Below, piece after piece: positions 10,246 through 23,769 of a stretch of 64,000 nt of DNA. Numbering within the stretch: the first letter of the stretch is position 1; each line of letters starts with the position of its first letter. The stretch spans positions 3,934,501-3,998,500 of the forward strand of contig JAKOON010000002.1 of assembly GCA_022577435.1 (NCBI GenBank), given 5' to 3'. This DNA is from Embiotoca jacksoni (lineage: Eukaryota; Chordata; Actinopteri; Embiotocidae). A program made the translations under genes and the position numbers. The notes beneath the pieces were generated by a model, which was not told where the DNA came from, did not search any database, and saw only the letters and a program-made list of their open reading frames with translations.

Positions 10246-10905
10246 CCCTGTCACACAGGTAGGTAAAGGAATTAGGGCATCCACACACATGAAAGTTTGG
10301 ACCAAGGTCCAAATCAAGGTTCATGGTTTTGTTACACTCTCTATGTGATCCATTTTGTTTTGGTTTCACATTGCAATCATGCAAGCTCACTGAGGAACTT
10401 TGCATGACATACTAACGTCTCTATACTTGACATGAATTGGTTTGTAGATGGGCGTGTTGCCAATTTGGACGGTAGCCTTTTCTGTTTAAATGGATAAAAG
10501 TGAATGAAAAGATTTATCTTGTTGCCACTATGTTCTCTTTATTATGGTGTTATGACCAGCACTTATTTTCCTCTCAGAAAATAAATTGTACGTTTCATCA
10601 TTTTCACGTGTTTTTCAAGCTAATGACTTCTATGTTGGACCAAATTATAGGTAAATATTCTCCATCTCTTTTAGTTTTTATTTTGTTTCCTGTCACTAGC
10701 CCAAAAGCTTGAACCATCCAAAAAGTGTTTTCACACTGCAAACAAACCGAACCAAGGTTCAGTTTGAGCCAGACCAAGACCGTGTCTTTTGGTTGGACCA
10801 AATTTTGGAACTTTAGTCTGGACTCTCATCCGAGGTGCCTTTCATGCCTGTTATTTTGGTACGGACCAAATTGAAGAGAGTCAAAAAGTCTGGACCAAAC
10901 AAGGT
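10246..10905. repeat. Possible MITE-like element rich in GGACCAA motifs
   Basis: The motif GGACCAA/TTGGTCC recurs in both orientations (for example TTTGGACCAAGGTCCAAAT near 10297 and GGTTGGACCAAATTTTGG near 10790), together with phrases such as CACACTGCAAACAAACCGAA. This is the style of non-autonomous DNA elements seen in fish. The ends are not clear, and two elements or one with an insertion are both possible. Confidence 0.4.
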
Positions 10906-10965
10906 AGATATATATATATATATTAAAAAATATATATATATGTATATATATAAAAAAATATAAAC
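10906..10965. repeat. AT-rich simple repeat
   Basis: Alternating TA runs broken by short A runs. Confidence 0.9.
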
Positions 10966-12751
10966 TTATATAAACCCTTCAATGGAAGTATTTTTCTGTA
11001 TAAGAGAAATGAAAACAGAACCAGCTAAATGCAAAACTTTCAAAGTGGATCAGCACAATCCTGTGTGATGCTTTTTATATAAACATGTTAGCCACAGTAA
11101 TAAACTAACTTTGAATGAATCCTGACTTGAAGCCTTCATTATCAGAAATTCTTTTTGTTCCACACAATGATTAAGACGTTCCACAGTCCCTGAAGGAGCC
11201 AAAAGCTTTTCATAACCAACTGTCTGCCTAATGACATCTCCTCATCATTTCCCCGCAGAATTATTCTGGAGAGACGCTGTAGGATAATTTCCACAGAATC
11301 GTACTCCATTTCCTCTAAAACAGAACAATACAATTTCACACAAGCTGTGCGGGCTGATTGCATTAAATCACATGAGGTCAGTGTGATTGTATCATGCTGC
11401 GGAGACCAACGTAAGTGTGCTCAAAATTCAGAGTGGCAATGCTATTTTTTACAGCGAGCGAGGGAGGGAGGGAGGGAGGCAGAGTTATGATGAGGACCGG
11501 CTGGCCTTATCATTTCCCTCTCGCTAAGTCAAGTGGTGCAATCAAATGATTTTCTCTGCTCTTAGGTATGATTTGAATTATGCATCACATCAGCATAGTC
11601 CTTCAAAACCCCATCCTGCACACATTTGCAAATCATCATCAAGTGTTGCTTTGGTCATGATGTATCGTGGTTCTCTGTGGATGAATGAGCAGTAAGCCAT
11701 GCAATCAAGTCATCTACCTTGCTAGGCAAACATTTTATTTATTCCTCAAGAAAAAAAGGCAGAGTCACATCTTGTCAGAAAATGGAGCAGTAATCCTTCA
11801 GTTGGTGAACTTGGAAGGAGTCCTTCACCCACATGGTTTGAACTGACTTTAGTGGAGGAGACCTTACTCCATTAGAATGAATGATATTTTTTGTTTATAA
11901 TAGACAAGGGACATTCTTATTGGCCACTGGTTCACTTAATAGTCCATTATATAGTGGACAAGTGGACAAACTGAACATAGGATGTAGCTGTGTAGCATTA
12001 GTATTTCTGTTTTATCCTTATCTTACATACGTATTATTATTGTGGGGTTTGTGCCATTCCATAAACCCTGTTATTAGGTTTATTCTCAGTGATGATCCTC
12101 AAATTCTTCCTTTATGTATTGCTTGTACTTCTGTTTTCATTTCACTGTGTCACTTTAATAGCATCTGCATTTTCTGCAAACTATACACTGCAATTCATTT
12201 CTGTATCGTACTGTATTTGTATATCTACTTTCTGAACACACACGTTTTGGCTTTTTCTTTGTATATTGTAGTTTAAAGTAGGCCCTTGGTATGTTATTGT
12301 TTTTTATACTGTTTTAAAGATACAGTCACTTAAACGTATTACCAATGGAAATTGTCAACTTTGGAGGACCAAATATTTGATCTCATCTGTTTGTGTTAAA
12401 CAAATCACATAAAGATGTAATTTTGTAGACATTTTCATACTCAAAATAAATTTAAAAAAAAATGCAACCCTCCATTTATCACTTCAAATCTATCAAATTA
12501 TTATCTGGGGTGCCAAATTAGGTACCACTGATTAGTGGCTGATGGAAACTGTCTTATGTAAACCTCTGACATTGCGGATCTGATGTTTGCTTTGCTATTG
12601 AAGTGCTCCTGTCTTTATGAGTATTTTTTATCTGATTCTCTTTTTTTCTCAAAACCCTATAGAGCACTAAAATTCCCTCCCATCCAGGGAGTTTGTATTG
12701 TCACCATTTTTCTCATAACAAATGTTATGGGTGGATGTGTGACTGAAATGG
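10966..12751. other. Intergenic DNA, no gene recognised
   Basis: Contains a G/A-rich tract near 11455-11480 and a 131-codon open stretch on the plus strand (11881-12276). The predicted product is hydrophobic and low in charge, as AT-rich non-coding DNA often gives, and has no family resemblance. It is not called a gene. Confidence 0.55.
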
Positions 12752-12869
12752 TTGGATGGCCGGATGGCCGGATGGATGGATGGATGGATGGATGGTTGGA
12801 TGGCCGGATGGATGGATGGATGGATGGATGGATGGATGGATGGATGGATGGATGGATTGATGGATGGAC
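12752..12869 (+). repeat. (GGAT)n tetranucleotide microsatellite
   Basis: About 118 bases of GGAT units with GGCC interruptions. ORFs on both strands here are products of the repeat. Confidence 0.95.
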
Positions 12870-13029
12870 GAATGTTTCTGCCATTCTGACACTAAACTTT
12901 AAAACGAGCAGATCATAAAATCAACCAAAACAATGATCATATCAAATAAAAGCAAATAAAACTCATGTATAAAACAAATACAGTTGAAAGCAACAAAACA
13001 ATCCAAACCATGAAATGAAATGAAAACAG

Positions 13030-13430
13030 ATCAATAAAAATCAAGTAGAATCAGGAAAGGGGCTCTATAAAATATTCCTAGAAGAGAGTGACCTTATTTC
13101 CTCGGGCTGCTCATTCTTTAGCTTTGGAGCTCTGACTGGAAAAAGTCAACAGATAAAAGGCCAGAAGATCTCAGCCTACACACTGACTGGCATGTAACCA
13201 AGAGCTCAGATGTATAGCACAAAGAGAGGCCATAAAGAGTCAACAGTAAGAACCTAAAATCAATTCGAAAACATATTGGGAATAACACGGGTGGTGTGTT
13301 CACTACTCTTAGTTCCTGTTAAAAGCCTGGCAGCAGAGTTATGTTCAGTCTGGAGGCAATTTCTGTTGAGGCATGTAAAGAGGCTGTTGCACTAGTCTTT
13401 TACTAAAGCAGTGAGGAAGCCACAAGTCAA
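13030..13430 (+). repeat. Degenerate copy of a high-copy teleost repeat (distal part)
   Basis: The order CCAGAAGATCTCAG, CTAAAATCAATTCGAAAAC, TAGTTCCTGTTAAAAGCCTG, GCAGCAGAGTTATGTTCAGT and GGCATGTAAAGAGGCTGTTG follows a repeat I know from fish genomes. It appears related to the distal half of 6105-6790. Family name unknown to me. Confidence 0.65.
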
Positions 13431-13839
13431 TGGCAGAGGTACATGGAAAACACATGGAAAGATCAGACCAAGAACAATAAAATAAAATATAATAGTGTCA
13501 ATAAACAAAAAAAACCAGAAATGCAACTTTGATGATGCTGATGCTCGACGTACATACCAAACTGCAGCCCAAATGCGGAACAATAAACAAACAGTGACTC
13601 TTCTTTTTTGGCCTGTTAGCTTATTAGGCTGTAAACACAACCCCTGATTGCCTGCAGACCTTGTCAAGACCCTCTGCTACTTTTTGATTGGTTGTGAGAC
13701 AACTTTTAGTGCCTGCCACCATTTAGTATTTTGATTTGGTTGAATGGATTAACAACCAGGAATATCACAAGAGACCATGATTCAGGTCTATGATAAAGTG
13801 ATGTGGGTTTCTTTAAAGAACTTTTTTCCTAACCCTAAA
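13431..13839. other. Intergenic DNA, nothing recognised
   Basis: About 400 bases with a 91-codon minus-strand ORF (13392-13667) that resembles nothing known to me. Confidence 0.5.
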
Positions 13840-13985
13840 CATATGTTTTTATCTCCAAGGCCTAACCAAGTGTTTAATGCTGAGGCAAGGCAAAACGTGA
13901 CACTGACACAGTATGCTGTAGTGGACTGGTGTATATGTGATTGTTGTACAACACGTTCTGTCATCATACCATGTTAAATAGATAT
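13840..13985 (+). repeat. Fragment of a teleost repeat family shared with 25195-25610
   Basis: AAAACGTGACACTGACACAG followed by TATGCTGTAGTGGACTGGTG and ending in GTCATCATACCATGTT parallels AAAATGTGAAATTGACACAG and what follows at 25457-25500. The two are clearly one family. Confidence 0.65.
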
Positions 13986-14164
13986 AAGGTTAGTCTTTTA
14001 AAGGGTGATGAAGCATTTTGTTTTACTTCTACTGGATATCCATGTTAGTGTGTCATGCTATCTTTTGGCCCAAAAGGTGCGCAACACCAAGGACTTAAAA
14101 AATAAAAGTACAAAATACATGTAGAGCTGCAGACTGTGTATATACAAAGGAAAAGTAACACTTA

Positions 14165-14330
14165 AACCTCCTGGTTTGCCTGTTGGATTCTCACATACAC
14201 ATAAGGTTTAAGCACCAATAAACACATGATTAGTATTAAGAAAAGATCATGATTTAGGTTGAAATAGCATCACATAAATCACCTAGATAAAATTGTGTAT
14301 ATTATGTAAGTTAAATATATTACTTTAATT
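14165..14330 (+). repeat. Dispersed repeat, copy 1 of a pair (see 15800-15980)
   Basis: From GTTGGATTCTCACATACACA to TAAGTTAAATATATTACTTT the sequence is nearly the same as at 15816-15976, with small indels (an extra GGTGCCTCA block and a few bases in the second copy). The AAAAGATCATGRTTT core belongs to a common fish repeat. Confidence 0.85.
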
Positions 14331-15415
14331 AATTTTAAGAGGTGAAAGGTTCAACTTTGTCAGCTCAACTGTACCTCTCTTATCACCCAACAGGAAAAAG
14401 TTTACTATATGACAAGAAGGACAAATACTTGTCAAATAAACTTGGGGGAAAAAAAGGCATATTTAATGTGAAGTTGGCTAAGGTGGTTGTTATATGTTAA
14501 ATGCAGCAATTTGGGCTGACTGTGAAGCATGAACTCACAATAAGTGTTGCATGTATGAAAAACAAATTACCACTCAAGCACTTCAAATGTGTCACTCTGA
14601 GAGCTATTCCTGCAAGCTATTAAAGCAGCCTTACACTTTTAACTTATTATTGCTACTGTGGAAACAAAAGGTTCTGTTTCTTTCAGTGGGCCGCCTGCTG
14701 TGAAACAGCAGGAAAAGTTGGGTTTATTCCAGTTTACTTAAGAACCCGAAGGATTATTCTGCTATAATTCCCATGCTTGAAAAATAAGAAGATTAATAAC
14801 ACATTTCTCTTTCTTATTCTGCTTTTCCTACAACTTGAATGTTAACAACAGCTCATTAGCATGTATTCATTTACATAGGTTACACAAGTAAAATTGAATT
14901 TTTTTTCATTATGCTAACAGTGTAACTGACAGAAAACAATAACTAATGAATGGATGGATACATGGCCGCGTGGTATTTTCCTGATAAGAAAGAGCGAGAA
15001 CAAGCTCAAGCCTATTCCTTATAAATGCTTTCAAGGAAGCCAGCAAGTGCCTAATAGCATCTCTCTCCATTGTCTGGTACACAAACCTGACACCGTCAGA
15101 GGCTGGAGGCTGCTGCTAGGCCTGCTATAACATGGTTGCGTAACAAAGAGAGAGAGAAGATGGCAAGAGGCAGGATACACACTTTAGAGATAAATGTATG
15201 TAGGGACAGTGTAGGAGGTGAGGAAGAGAGAGAAGGGAGGGCGAACAAGAGATAGAGGAGGAGGAGAGTGGCAGGCAGAGATAGAGGAGGGGAAAGCAAA
15301 TTAATTTTATCTCCATTATGAATATGATGGCTGTGGTGTGCTGTGGTGGTGGCTCACGCCTTTGGGTGATAGCGAACCAGGGGTAGCTAATCGGAGCAGC
15401 CAGCACACAAGAAAT

Positions 15416-15416
<1 letters not shown>
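14331..15416. other. Intergenic DNA, no gene recognised
   Basis: Holds a G/A-rich tract at about 15145-15300. ORFs on the minus strand at 15096-15505 are readings of this tract and of the CA repeat. Confidence 0.55.

Positions 15417-15484
<68 letters not shown>
15417..15484 (+). repeat. (AC)n microsatellite
   Basis: 68 bases of uninterrupted AC. Confidence 0.97.
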
Positions 15485-15488
<4 letters not shown>

Positions 15489-15799
15489 CTGGGTGGGAAA
15501 TCCACTGAAACAGAATTTATAACAAGATGTGATACAAAAACTCTCCAATGAAACTGATACTGATGAAAGTGTTTAAGGTGGATTAGCAGCTCCTTAAAGG
15601 CATGAAAATTAATTAAATTAACTAATCTGCATGCCCCTGTGTATACTCAGTGAAAACCCAATTTAAAGTCACAGAGCATCAAAACACAGGGAGCCAATTT
15701 CAGAATTTGAATGGCCCTTAAGAGCCGGGAAATTCTAACTTGTTCGTTTCCCAGGATGTCAAATACTACTGCTTTGTAACAGCCCGCCAGCATCTCAGA
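15485..15799. other. Intergenic DNA, nothing recognised
   Basis: About 315 bases without repeat or gene that I can name. Confidence 0.5.
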
Positions 15800-15980
15800 G
15801 ATACGCACAAGGTGCCAGTTGGATTCTCACATACACATAAGGTGCCTCAGGTTTAAGCACCAATAAACACATGGTTAGAATTAAGAAAAGATCATGGTTT
15901 AAGTTAAAATAGCATCACATAAGTCACCTAGATAAAATTATGTACTGTGTATTATGTAAGTTAAATATATTACTTTATGT
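15800..15980 (+). repeat. Dispersed repeat, copy 2 of a pair (see 14165-14330)
   Basis: Same orientation as copy 1 and about 1.63 kb to its right. It is directly followed by a different repeat at 15985, so the shared end near TATTACTTTA may be a real element boundary. Confidence 0.85.
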
Positions 15981-15984
15981 TCAG

Positions 15985-16200
15985 TGCAATTCTATTTCTG
16001 TAGCCCCTAATCCCAATAGAAATTGTGCCGGGGCACAGAATCTTGTAAAGATACAAATCAACAGTACCTCCATGAGCAACAGCTGGAAGGAAAATCTCCC
16101 TTGTGACAGGAAGAATGCCTTAAACACAACCAGCGCCAGAGATGGACGCCACTCTGCCCCGACTGGTTGGGGGGGATGGCAGAGAGAAAAAAACAGGTTT
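15985..16200 (+). repeat. Teleost repeat fragment related to the first part of 6105-6790
   Basis: TTTCTGTAGCCCCTAATCCC and ATGAGCAACAGCTGGAAGGA are typical of this repeat. The second phrase is identical to 6206-6225. The 114-codon ORF over it (15940-16284) is not a gene. Confidence 0.65.
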
Positions 16201-18224
16201 GTGGGGCTTTTACCCACAGATCAGAAAAATACAGCTCCAGATCTTTCTCATGGCCTCATAAAGTCGTGTGTTTGTTTCCCCTGACTTCCTCCTTATACAG
16301 ACTCTGTCAGTCTTTCTACTACATCACATGATCTCCTTTTATGACGCGGGTGGTCACTGTGTCGACACCAGAAGGCACCAACACCAACAGCTCTGTCAAA
16401 GAGGAATAATGTAATGCCTCAGGAATAAGAATGGGCTACAATTTCATATTCCTTGGTCCTCTAATTGACTGGAGACCTTTATGGATTTTTTTTTTCCACC
16501 TTTTTGCCCAAAGTGTACTGTTCAATTCAAGGCAACCTCTAGGGGAAAGAGCAGCAGCTTGAACAAACAGAACTAAAATTAAATGAAATAAAATAACTAC
16601 AAAGAAACACATATGATACTTTTACACGTCAGTGCCGGGCCATTGTTTCATTATCTGGCCATGGTTGCAGGAACAGATTGCTCACGCACACATTCACAGA
16701 TATGCAAAATGTTCATATTGCATAAATGTATACTGCACATACTGAAGAACAGTCAATAATTCATAAAAGACACACATAGAGAGACTCCTTACATAACTAA
16801 CACACAAACATCCTTTTCAAATCCGTGTATACTCTCATAACTCTGTTCTTAAGCTCGAGTCACAAGTGATGCTTGAAAATCAAATGTGTCATTATCTCAC
16901 ATTTTTAATAAATTATTCACAACACTGAAGAAATCCCTTTGGATTAATCCCTCCATCGCTCCCTTTTAGCACTTGCACTCAGGATCAAGTGCCTGGAGCT
17001 TTTGCACGTCTTCAACGACATTTGCACAAAAACAAACTCACACACAAATTCACATACATAAAGAGTTATATGAGTGGACAGAAAAAGTTGTACACAACAC
17101 TCGCTCCCACTGAAATGCTCTTTATCTTTCCCTTACACACGTTTCCACACATAATCCCATTCCCACAATACAGACATCTGATAGTGGGATTAGCTGTTCA
17201 GAAAATTTCCCAACACACACCAGTTCTCTGCAACATCAAATCAAAGCTTCCAGTTCAAAGATTAATTTCTGCTAATTAGAGAAAGGAAAGAGGATACTTT
17301 TTTTTTTGAGGGCACACACTGAGTCCATGGACAATTGACACAAATCCTTCTATATGTGTGTAGTGGCGCTGGGGAATCCCACATTGCCAGTGGAGGCTAG
17401 ATTCAAGATAAAAGACTGGTACAGACATGTTGAAAGGTATCCAAGTTTAGTCAATGTTGAAGTATTAACCATGTTTTGAAAGGTGTTTTTCTTTACAATA
17501 AACAACTTATTGGAAAATGTCTGAACATGAATTAAAAACGTGTATTCTGTATTATACTGTCAGTCAACCCTCCGTGTGTAAATGTACTGCACTGCAGAAA
17601 CTGGATGCACATGAACCATTTCTAACATGGAGAGCCTTTAATTAAAAACTGTTTTGATTTGTACTATTAAAATGTTCTATTATGAGCTCAAACTATTACT
17701 GGTACAACACTTTGACAGACTATTTCTTGTATCTAAAACAATATTAGCGCTTCAGCACTACAGACGCATGTGGTTCCACTTGTTGATTAGGTCAAACAAA
17801 CAGCTACAAATTTGGATCTCGAATGTTAAGTATGTGTTGTGATGGGTGTCCCAATCACCAACAGATTTCCAATTAAAGGGTGGGTCGAGCCGGGAACATT
17901 AGCGCGGCGTTAATGACAGTGGACCACTATGATTACCGGAGGAGGAAGAAACAATCAAATAAGGACAGAGGCACTGTGAGCAGCAACTAGCATGGCTCTG
18001 CCTCTAATTAGCATGTTTTTTTTTTTGTTTTTTTTTATCTTGTTTACATTTCTGTTGGTGTATTAACTAAATAAATGAGTTATAGCATTTCAAAAAGGCT
18101 AATTCAAATAGTGCTTTTGTTTTTGTATCTGGACAAACAGTCTGGCTAGCCGTTTTTCTTGTTTCCAGTTTTTACGCTAAACTAAGCTACAAGCTGCATC
18201 TAGTTTATCTGATATGGAGCAGGC
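16201..18224. other. Intergenic DNA, no gene recognised
   Basis: A 96-codon ORF at 16989-17279 has no recognisable family. T-rich runs occur near 16486, 17300 and 18018. No RNA gene was seen. Confidence 0.5.
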
Positions 18225-18660
18225 GGCAACCAGTAGTCACATCACCCAGTGGTTTGTGCACGGTCGTTATGGTGGAGGGGGGTGGGGGGGATCTGACTAT
18301 CTGACTCGATTTGATTGGAGCTCCAGCGATAGTACGTCCCGCCCACCGATAGCCGTAACCTGACTGCACCACAGGCCTGTCGATCAAACAACCACGCCTT
18401 ATTTTATAATTAATGATGAAAAAAAACTTACAGATGGTCAGCCTGAACACTAATCTGGAAGAGTGTATTTAGCAAATGACATTCAGGAAACTCGTGAAAA
18501 TGTTTTATTGACTGAAAATGTCATGAGAGAAGTTGAATGGGGGTCTATGGAAACTGCCGCATTTTACAGCCAACCTCCAACGGCACTTGGTGGTATTGCA
18601 GTTTAAGACACTTCCGCATCGCCCTCATCTTTCGGAACCGGAAGCTACATCCACTTTTTT
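18225..18660 (+). repeat. Interspersed repeat family R, copy A
   Basis: CCAGTGGTTTGTGCACGGTC, GTCCCGCCCACCGATAGC, CTGTCGATCAAACAACCACG, CATGAGAGAAGTTGAATGGG, GGTCTATGG and GTTTAAGACACTTCCGCATC follow a repeat common in teleosts (cf. CATTGGTTTGTGGACTGCTG and GGCACTTCCGCATTGGC from memory). Copies B, C and D lie at 28985-29455, 50305-50740 and 61390-61740, all in the same orientation. Non-coding; element class unknown to me. Confidence 0.8.
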
Positions 18661-20064
18661 ATACAATTAATAGTATAGAGACGAGAGAGCTGTCAATCGT
18701 TCAACTCAACCACAAGCATATACTCAACTCTCCCCCTGACCTTACTTAACCCAACCTAACAAAATGTCAGCCCCACGTTTTAATGGTTAACTTTGTAGGG
18801 ATCAGTTTTTTGCTACATATTACCCAACAACAAAATTCTGCTATTTTTTTTAACCTTTACTCTCCGTGTATTATGGTCTAACAGGAGCTCGCGTTGGGGT
18901 AATAGAAACAGATGTGAGGTCAGCCTGAGCACTGAGTTAACAGCTGGGGTGTTGACAGCAAGAAATGAGCTGGCACTGGAGTGAGAGGCAAAATGTTTGG
19001 TTGTTTCTAATCTGCCTCAGAGGCGTAAACACAACAAGGATAAGACATGCCTTGCTCCAGGGCACTTCAGTGGCACATGTGGAGGGAGGAATAGTTAACA
19101 TCATTCAGTCCCTAAGATAGAAGTTTGAACCATTAACCTCCACAAGCTGCACCAATATACTATCAGGATATTACTACATCAGCATTTATGAATGTTTTTC
19201 TCAAAGCTAGTGTTACTTTCCCTTTTCCAGATGGCCTGAGGTGGTCTAACTAGGCAATGCGAAGCAACTCCAATCCACGTAACGCATCTATAGACAGAAA
19301 TAAAACAAATTAAGCTGCCAACGGGCGGCTCAAATTGTAAAATACATGTCAAAAATGGGGTACTTGTGGGTGAACAAGTAAAACGAGATGTTTACTGTCA
19401 GCTCTGAAGGACGTAAAGGACACAATCTGCATTTAGGCGAGGTGAAGAGAAATCCAATTTCACTGTGTATACTGCCATCGCATTTTAATGTCAGCCGTAA
19501 ATGTACTCCAGCTGAATCATATCCAGAAGCAAACTGGATGTGAGATGAATGTTAAAGTGGCTATAAGAAAACCTGTTAACTGCCTCGTAGCACAGAATGG
19601 CTGTAATATATCTGCGAGACGGTGAGAAAGGCCTCTGCTGTAATTAGCAAGCTTATTTGTCTGTTTTGTGACAATGCTACTGTCTTGTTTTGTGACGGGC
19701 CGCTCCACCTCAAGTCAACAGGAGATGGGGAGTCCAAAACTTGGTTTGCAGTTAACCTGATTCCTTCTTGCTAATTTGGTATCCGACAATCCAGAAGATT
19801 TAAGGTCAAATGCCCCTTAACGTCAGGTGTAAGGAGAGTGTCCGTCTGTATGTCATTCTGTCAGTCCGTCCCTTTGTCCGAGTAATCCCTACCTACAGTC
19901 CTCTGCAGCGGTGAGCCACAGGCGGTTGGCCTCTCTCTGTATGAGTCTGATCCCCACCGCCTGTGATGTCAAATGTTGACAGAGAATCAGGAACCACATC
20001 AGAATACTAAAGAGGCCAGAGAGTGCTTTTATGAGAAAGAGGGAGAGCAGAAGCAGGAGAGCGT

Positions 20065-20066
<2 letters not shown>
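18661..20066. other. Intergenic DNA, no gene recognised
   Basis: No recognisable gene or repeat. The short ORFs (about 60 codons) are not supported. Confidence 0.5.

Positions 20067-20099
<33 letters not shown>
20067..20099 (+). repeat. (GT)n microsatellite
   Basis: 33 bases of GT. Confidence 0.95.
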
Positions 20100-20100
<1 letters not shown>

Positions 20101-23100
20101 ATGCCTGTGTGTATTTGTGAGTGTCCTCATATTCTTACACTATAAAAATTACAAGCTTGGCAAGGGCTTGTATTTTGTAGCAAGAATTATCACCCTCACT
20201 CCAGGGTATTTTTGTGAAGCTGCACTGCTGCTCATTCCCTTGAATTCTGCTGGTTTCACTTCAAATGACCTCTTTTGGGGAATAATCGTAAAGCCTCCAA
20301 ACAAAAAAGCTGGAGACAGTTTCTCTTTTTCGAAGGAAGTGTCCTGAAACAATTCACAACGGGCTGGGAGTCCACTAGGAGTAAGCTGACTATCTTAAAA
20401 CAATGGCTGATAGGCTTTGATGGCAAATAAAATCTCTTGCCAAGCTTGTCATTTTTTGCAGTGCCTGCCTATTATTCTTTTGTGCCGGGCTGTGTGAGTG
20501 TGTGAAGAAAGAGCATAGGAGAGTAAAGGAGATAGAGATAGAGATGAAATGCCAGTGTTGACTGCAGCGGCTGGCCTGCATGGCTCTGTGGTTTCTGAAG
20601 GGTGTCTTGGCCTCTCATGCAAATGAGCTTGCATCTTATCAGCTCTCCACAACACCCAAGTCCAAATAATGAATACTTGGCCGTAGTGGTTGGGTGCGCT
20701 TGATTTAGTCTCTCAAGCACATCAAAACCTCTAGAATAATAAAAAAAAAAGCACTAAGCCTTATAGTTGGACTGAGAATCAGGTTTAATGAAGTGTGTGT
20801 AACTTGGATGAAAAAAGCGTAATTTCTGGGCCCAAAGATTCACCAGATAACGACAGCATTTTTCAGCAGAGTCAATGAGTTTTATTTTGAAATCTGGTGA
20901 AGATTTAATGGATCACAAGGTGAAAGCTGAAATACGATCATGTGATTTACTAGCAGCACAGCATTTGAGCAACTGTATACAGAACATGCCTATGATGTTC
21001 CATCTGTAGATCTGATAGTGATGAAGCGTTAATTATGCACACACATGCACATCTGCTCTGCTGTAATTGCTTTGTTAATGCTTAAAATAAATAAAGCACA
21101 TATTACGTTGTTTATTTACAAAATAGTTATAATGAATTTAAAAATTGTGAGAATGATATTTTTACGATTTATTTATGTATTGTTTTGATTATTTAAAGAG
21201 ACACTAGCGCAGTAGCCTATAATCAACAGCTCATTTACATATTCTTCACTTTTTCTCTTCACAATCAAGCACAAAAGTTGGACTGTGATTGTCAGTGGAT
21301 ATGAGAGGATATAGTTTACTGTAAATACAGCGATCAGAAGGGTTTTTGCAGCAGAAAAACACAGTTGTGCCTGAAAGCATTCATCTAATGAAAGTTCCAA
21401 AAAAATTGTTTTGATGTCGTGTTAAGAATTTTTTTTTGTAATCATATTATCTCTAAATCCAAAATAAAATCAATTCGTGGGGGCCACACTTCTCACTGGA
21501 GAGGCAAAAAATGGTGTTAGTGCATTTAAGCGCAAAGATCAAAGCACCTTGGGATACTTGCTGATCAAAGAGTGATCTGTATCCAGTATCACTTTCTTTC
21601 ATTGGACCTCTATTAAATGGCATAAAGAAGTAACAACATGTATAACATGATATACTTGACTGGACTCTCTCCTCTTTTTGAGCATAACTTAAAAGGCTCG
21701 GTTATGGTCTCGTAGGACTAGTGCTTAGCATATGCTATCACATCTCGACTGTGTTTACAGTCATTGCCAGAGGACATTGATAGTGTTGCAGTGGGTTGTA
21801 TGCATGAAAAGTGCCAAAAATAGTTGGAAGTTGCACAACTCCTCCAAAAAAAAGTTGGCCAGTCGTGGTGGTAAATGGGTGTTAATAACAGATATTTGGT
21901 TTTTACAAAGTTACAGAATATGGCCGTCATGGTGACACTGTATCAGATGTGGGAAAATGTGTGGGAGGAAAGGGTTTCAAATAATATCCAATCATCCGAC
22001 ATGCATTTCAGACAGATTATAAATCCCATTTAAAGGAGCATTGACTGATCACTTTGGCCACTTGGGGGCAGTATTACCAACAAACACAACATCTAACATA
22101 TAGCATCACCTAAAAATTATTTAACATGGCAATGCTAGTTTTTAATGCAAATTTACACAACAAGCAGACACAAAGCAATGTTTGTATTCAACAGCCTCGC
22201 AATAAATGTCCAATATCCGCTCTCTTTTTGGCTCTGATTTGGTCTCCATTCTTTCCAGGTGTTCTCCTGCTATTTACATTTGTCTGCATGTTATTTTGTG
22301 CTACAATATTGCAAAGTATCTTATTGCAGCTTTTTAATGAAAAAGGGGGTTCATGAGAGCCATGGGACTGAACCGAAGGAGTGAAGTTGTGAACCGTAAA
22401 AACAAAACAATGAGCTAAAAGATGCTAAGGGGAACTATGCAGTTGGGTGATACTTTTTTGGGGGTTTGGCGGTCCGAACCCCTTTTAACTTTACAAACAG
22501 ACTACTAATTTGATTTACAGTTATTATTAATATATTTATTAGTGCAGCTTTATGTTTTTTAAATGTTTTTGTCAACTGTGACTGAACTTATGTTCCTTCC
22601 TTTTGCTGTTCCTATTTGTTTACTTTCTTTGCATTTGTAATTGAGTTTGAATGCAGCATCTACTAAAATTCTAAATGTTATTGTGAGCTTGCTGTCTATC
22701 TACAGGCTGATTGATTCGTCCTGTTTTTTTCTCGGTAAATGGACAGATTCATACAGCAGCAGAATAACACAGCAGTAAAAAGACATTAGGACTGAAACAA
22801 TCTATTAATAATCACATATCTAATGTTTGGACTAAACTATTAGTTGGTCCGATGAAAACACTTGTTTAACTTCTGCATCTTCTGCATTATCTTACATATA
22901 GTCTTTGTTGTTCTTCTTGTCTTTCTGCTGCAGTCATCCATCACCCTCACAGCAATCATTTAACCTTAACCTTATCTTGAGATCACATTGATTTTCTTGC
23001 CAGTGTTATTGCTATTAAAACACCTACCTGAGGACACTAAGTCAATGTCAGTGTCATTTTAGGTGTGAGTGGATGTTGTGCGTTTCCCCTCCCGGGCCCC

Positions 23101-23769
23101 TCTTTTCCCGTGACATTATCCAAATTCAGGAGTTTGTTTACCGACAGAAAAAGCATGGATTTGAAAATGACTGAGTCATTGCTGTGCCCTGCTGATAAAG
23201 GGAGCAGATTGGAAATGGGAAGGTTAATGAGATTTTCACAAAGTGTCCGTCTAGCGGTTTGAACTCAGATTAAATTGACACACTGATTAAAATTAATTGA
23301 CCTGTGAAATGAGTGTGTCCCTCAACAGTTAAGAATTGATGGATATCGCAGAGGGGTCGAGAGGGAAGAAGACAGTGATAGGGGAAAAAAAAAAAAAAAG
23401 GAACATTAACTTTGTTGTAAGTAAAGGACAGATATGGTAGGAGACAGCTCCTACTCTTTACTAATTACTAAGCCGGGGCAGTCTGGCACACAGTATAGTG
23501 CATGATATACCGTGATTCTTGTCATTTAACTTTATCATTGAGAGGTTTTTTAGCGGCATGGAGTTTTACCCGACACCTGCACTGCACAAGATGTACAAGA
23601 GAAAACCATGCTAGCAGCTCTGCTTCACTCATGATGACAACATGCTAATGTGTAGCAAGCCTAATGTTTACCATATAGTTTAGCATGTTACCAATATGCT
23701 AATATTTGTGAAGTAATGGATTCATGGGAATATTAACACAAATTAATTAATTACTTGTATACCGTATAT
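20100..23769. other. Intergenic DNA, no gene recognised
   Basis: About 3.7 kb with only short ORFs (up to 82 codons), none convincing. A poly-A run lies near 23383-23399. No RNA gene was seen. Confidence 0.5.

Noticed and set aside
11881..12276. 131-codon hydrophobic ORF as a membrane protein gene
   Set aside because: No family resemblance, no splice or promoter context, and a composition expected of AT-rich DNA.
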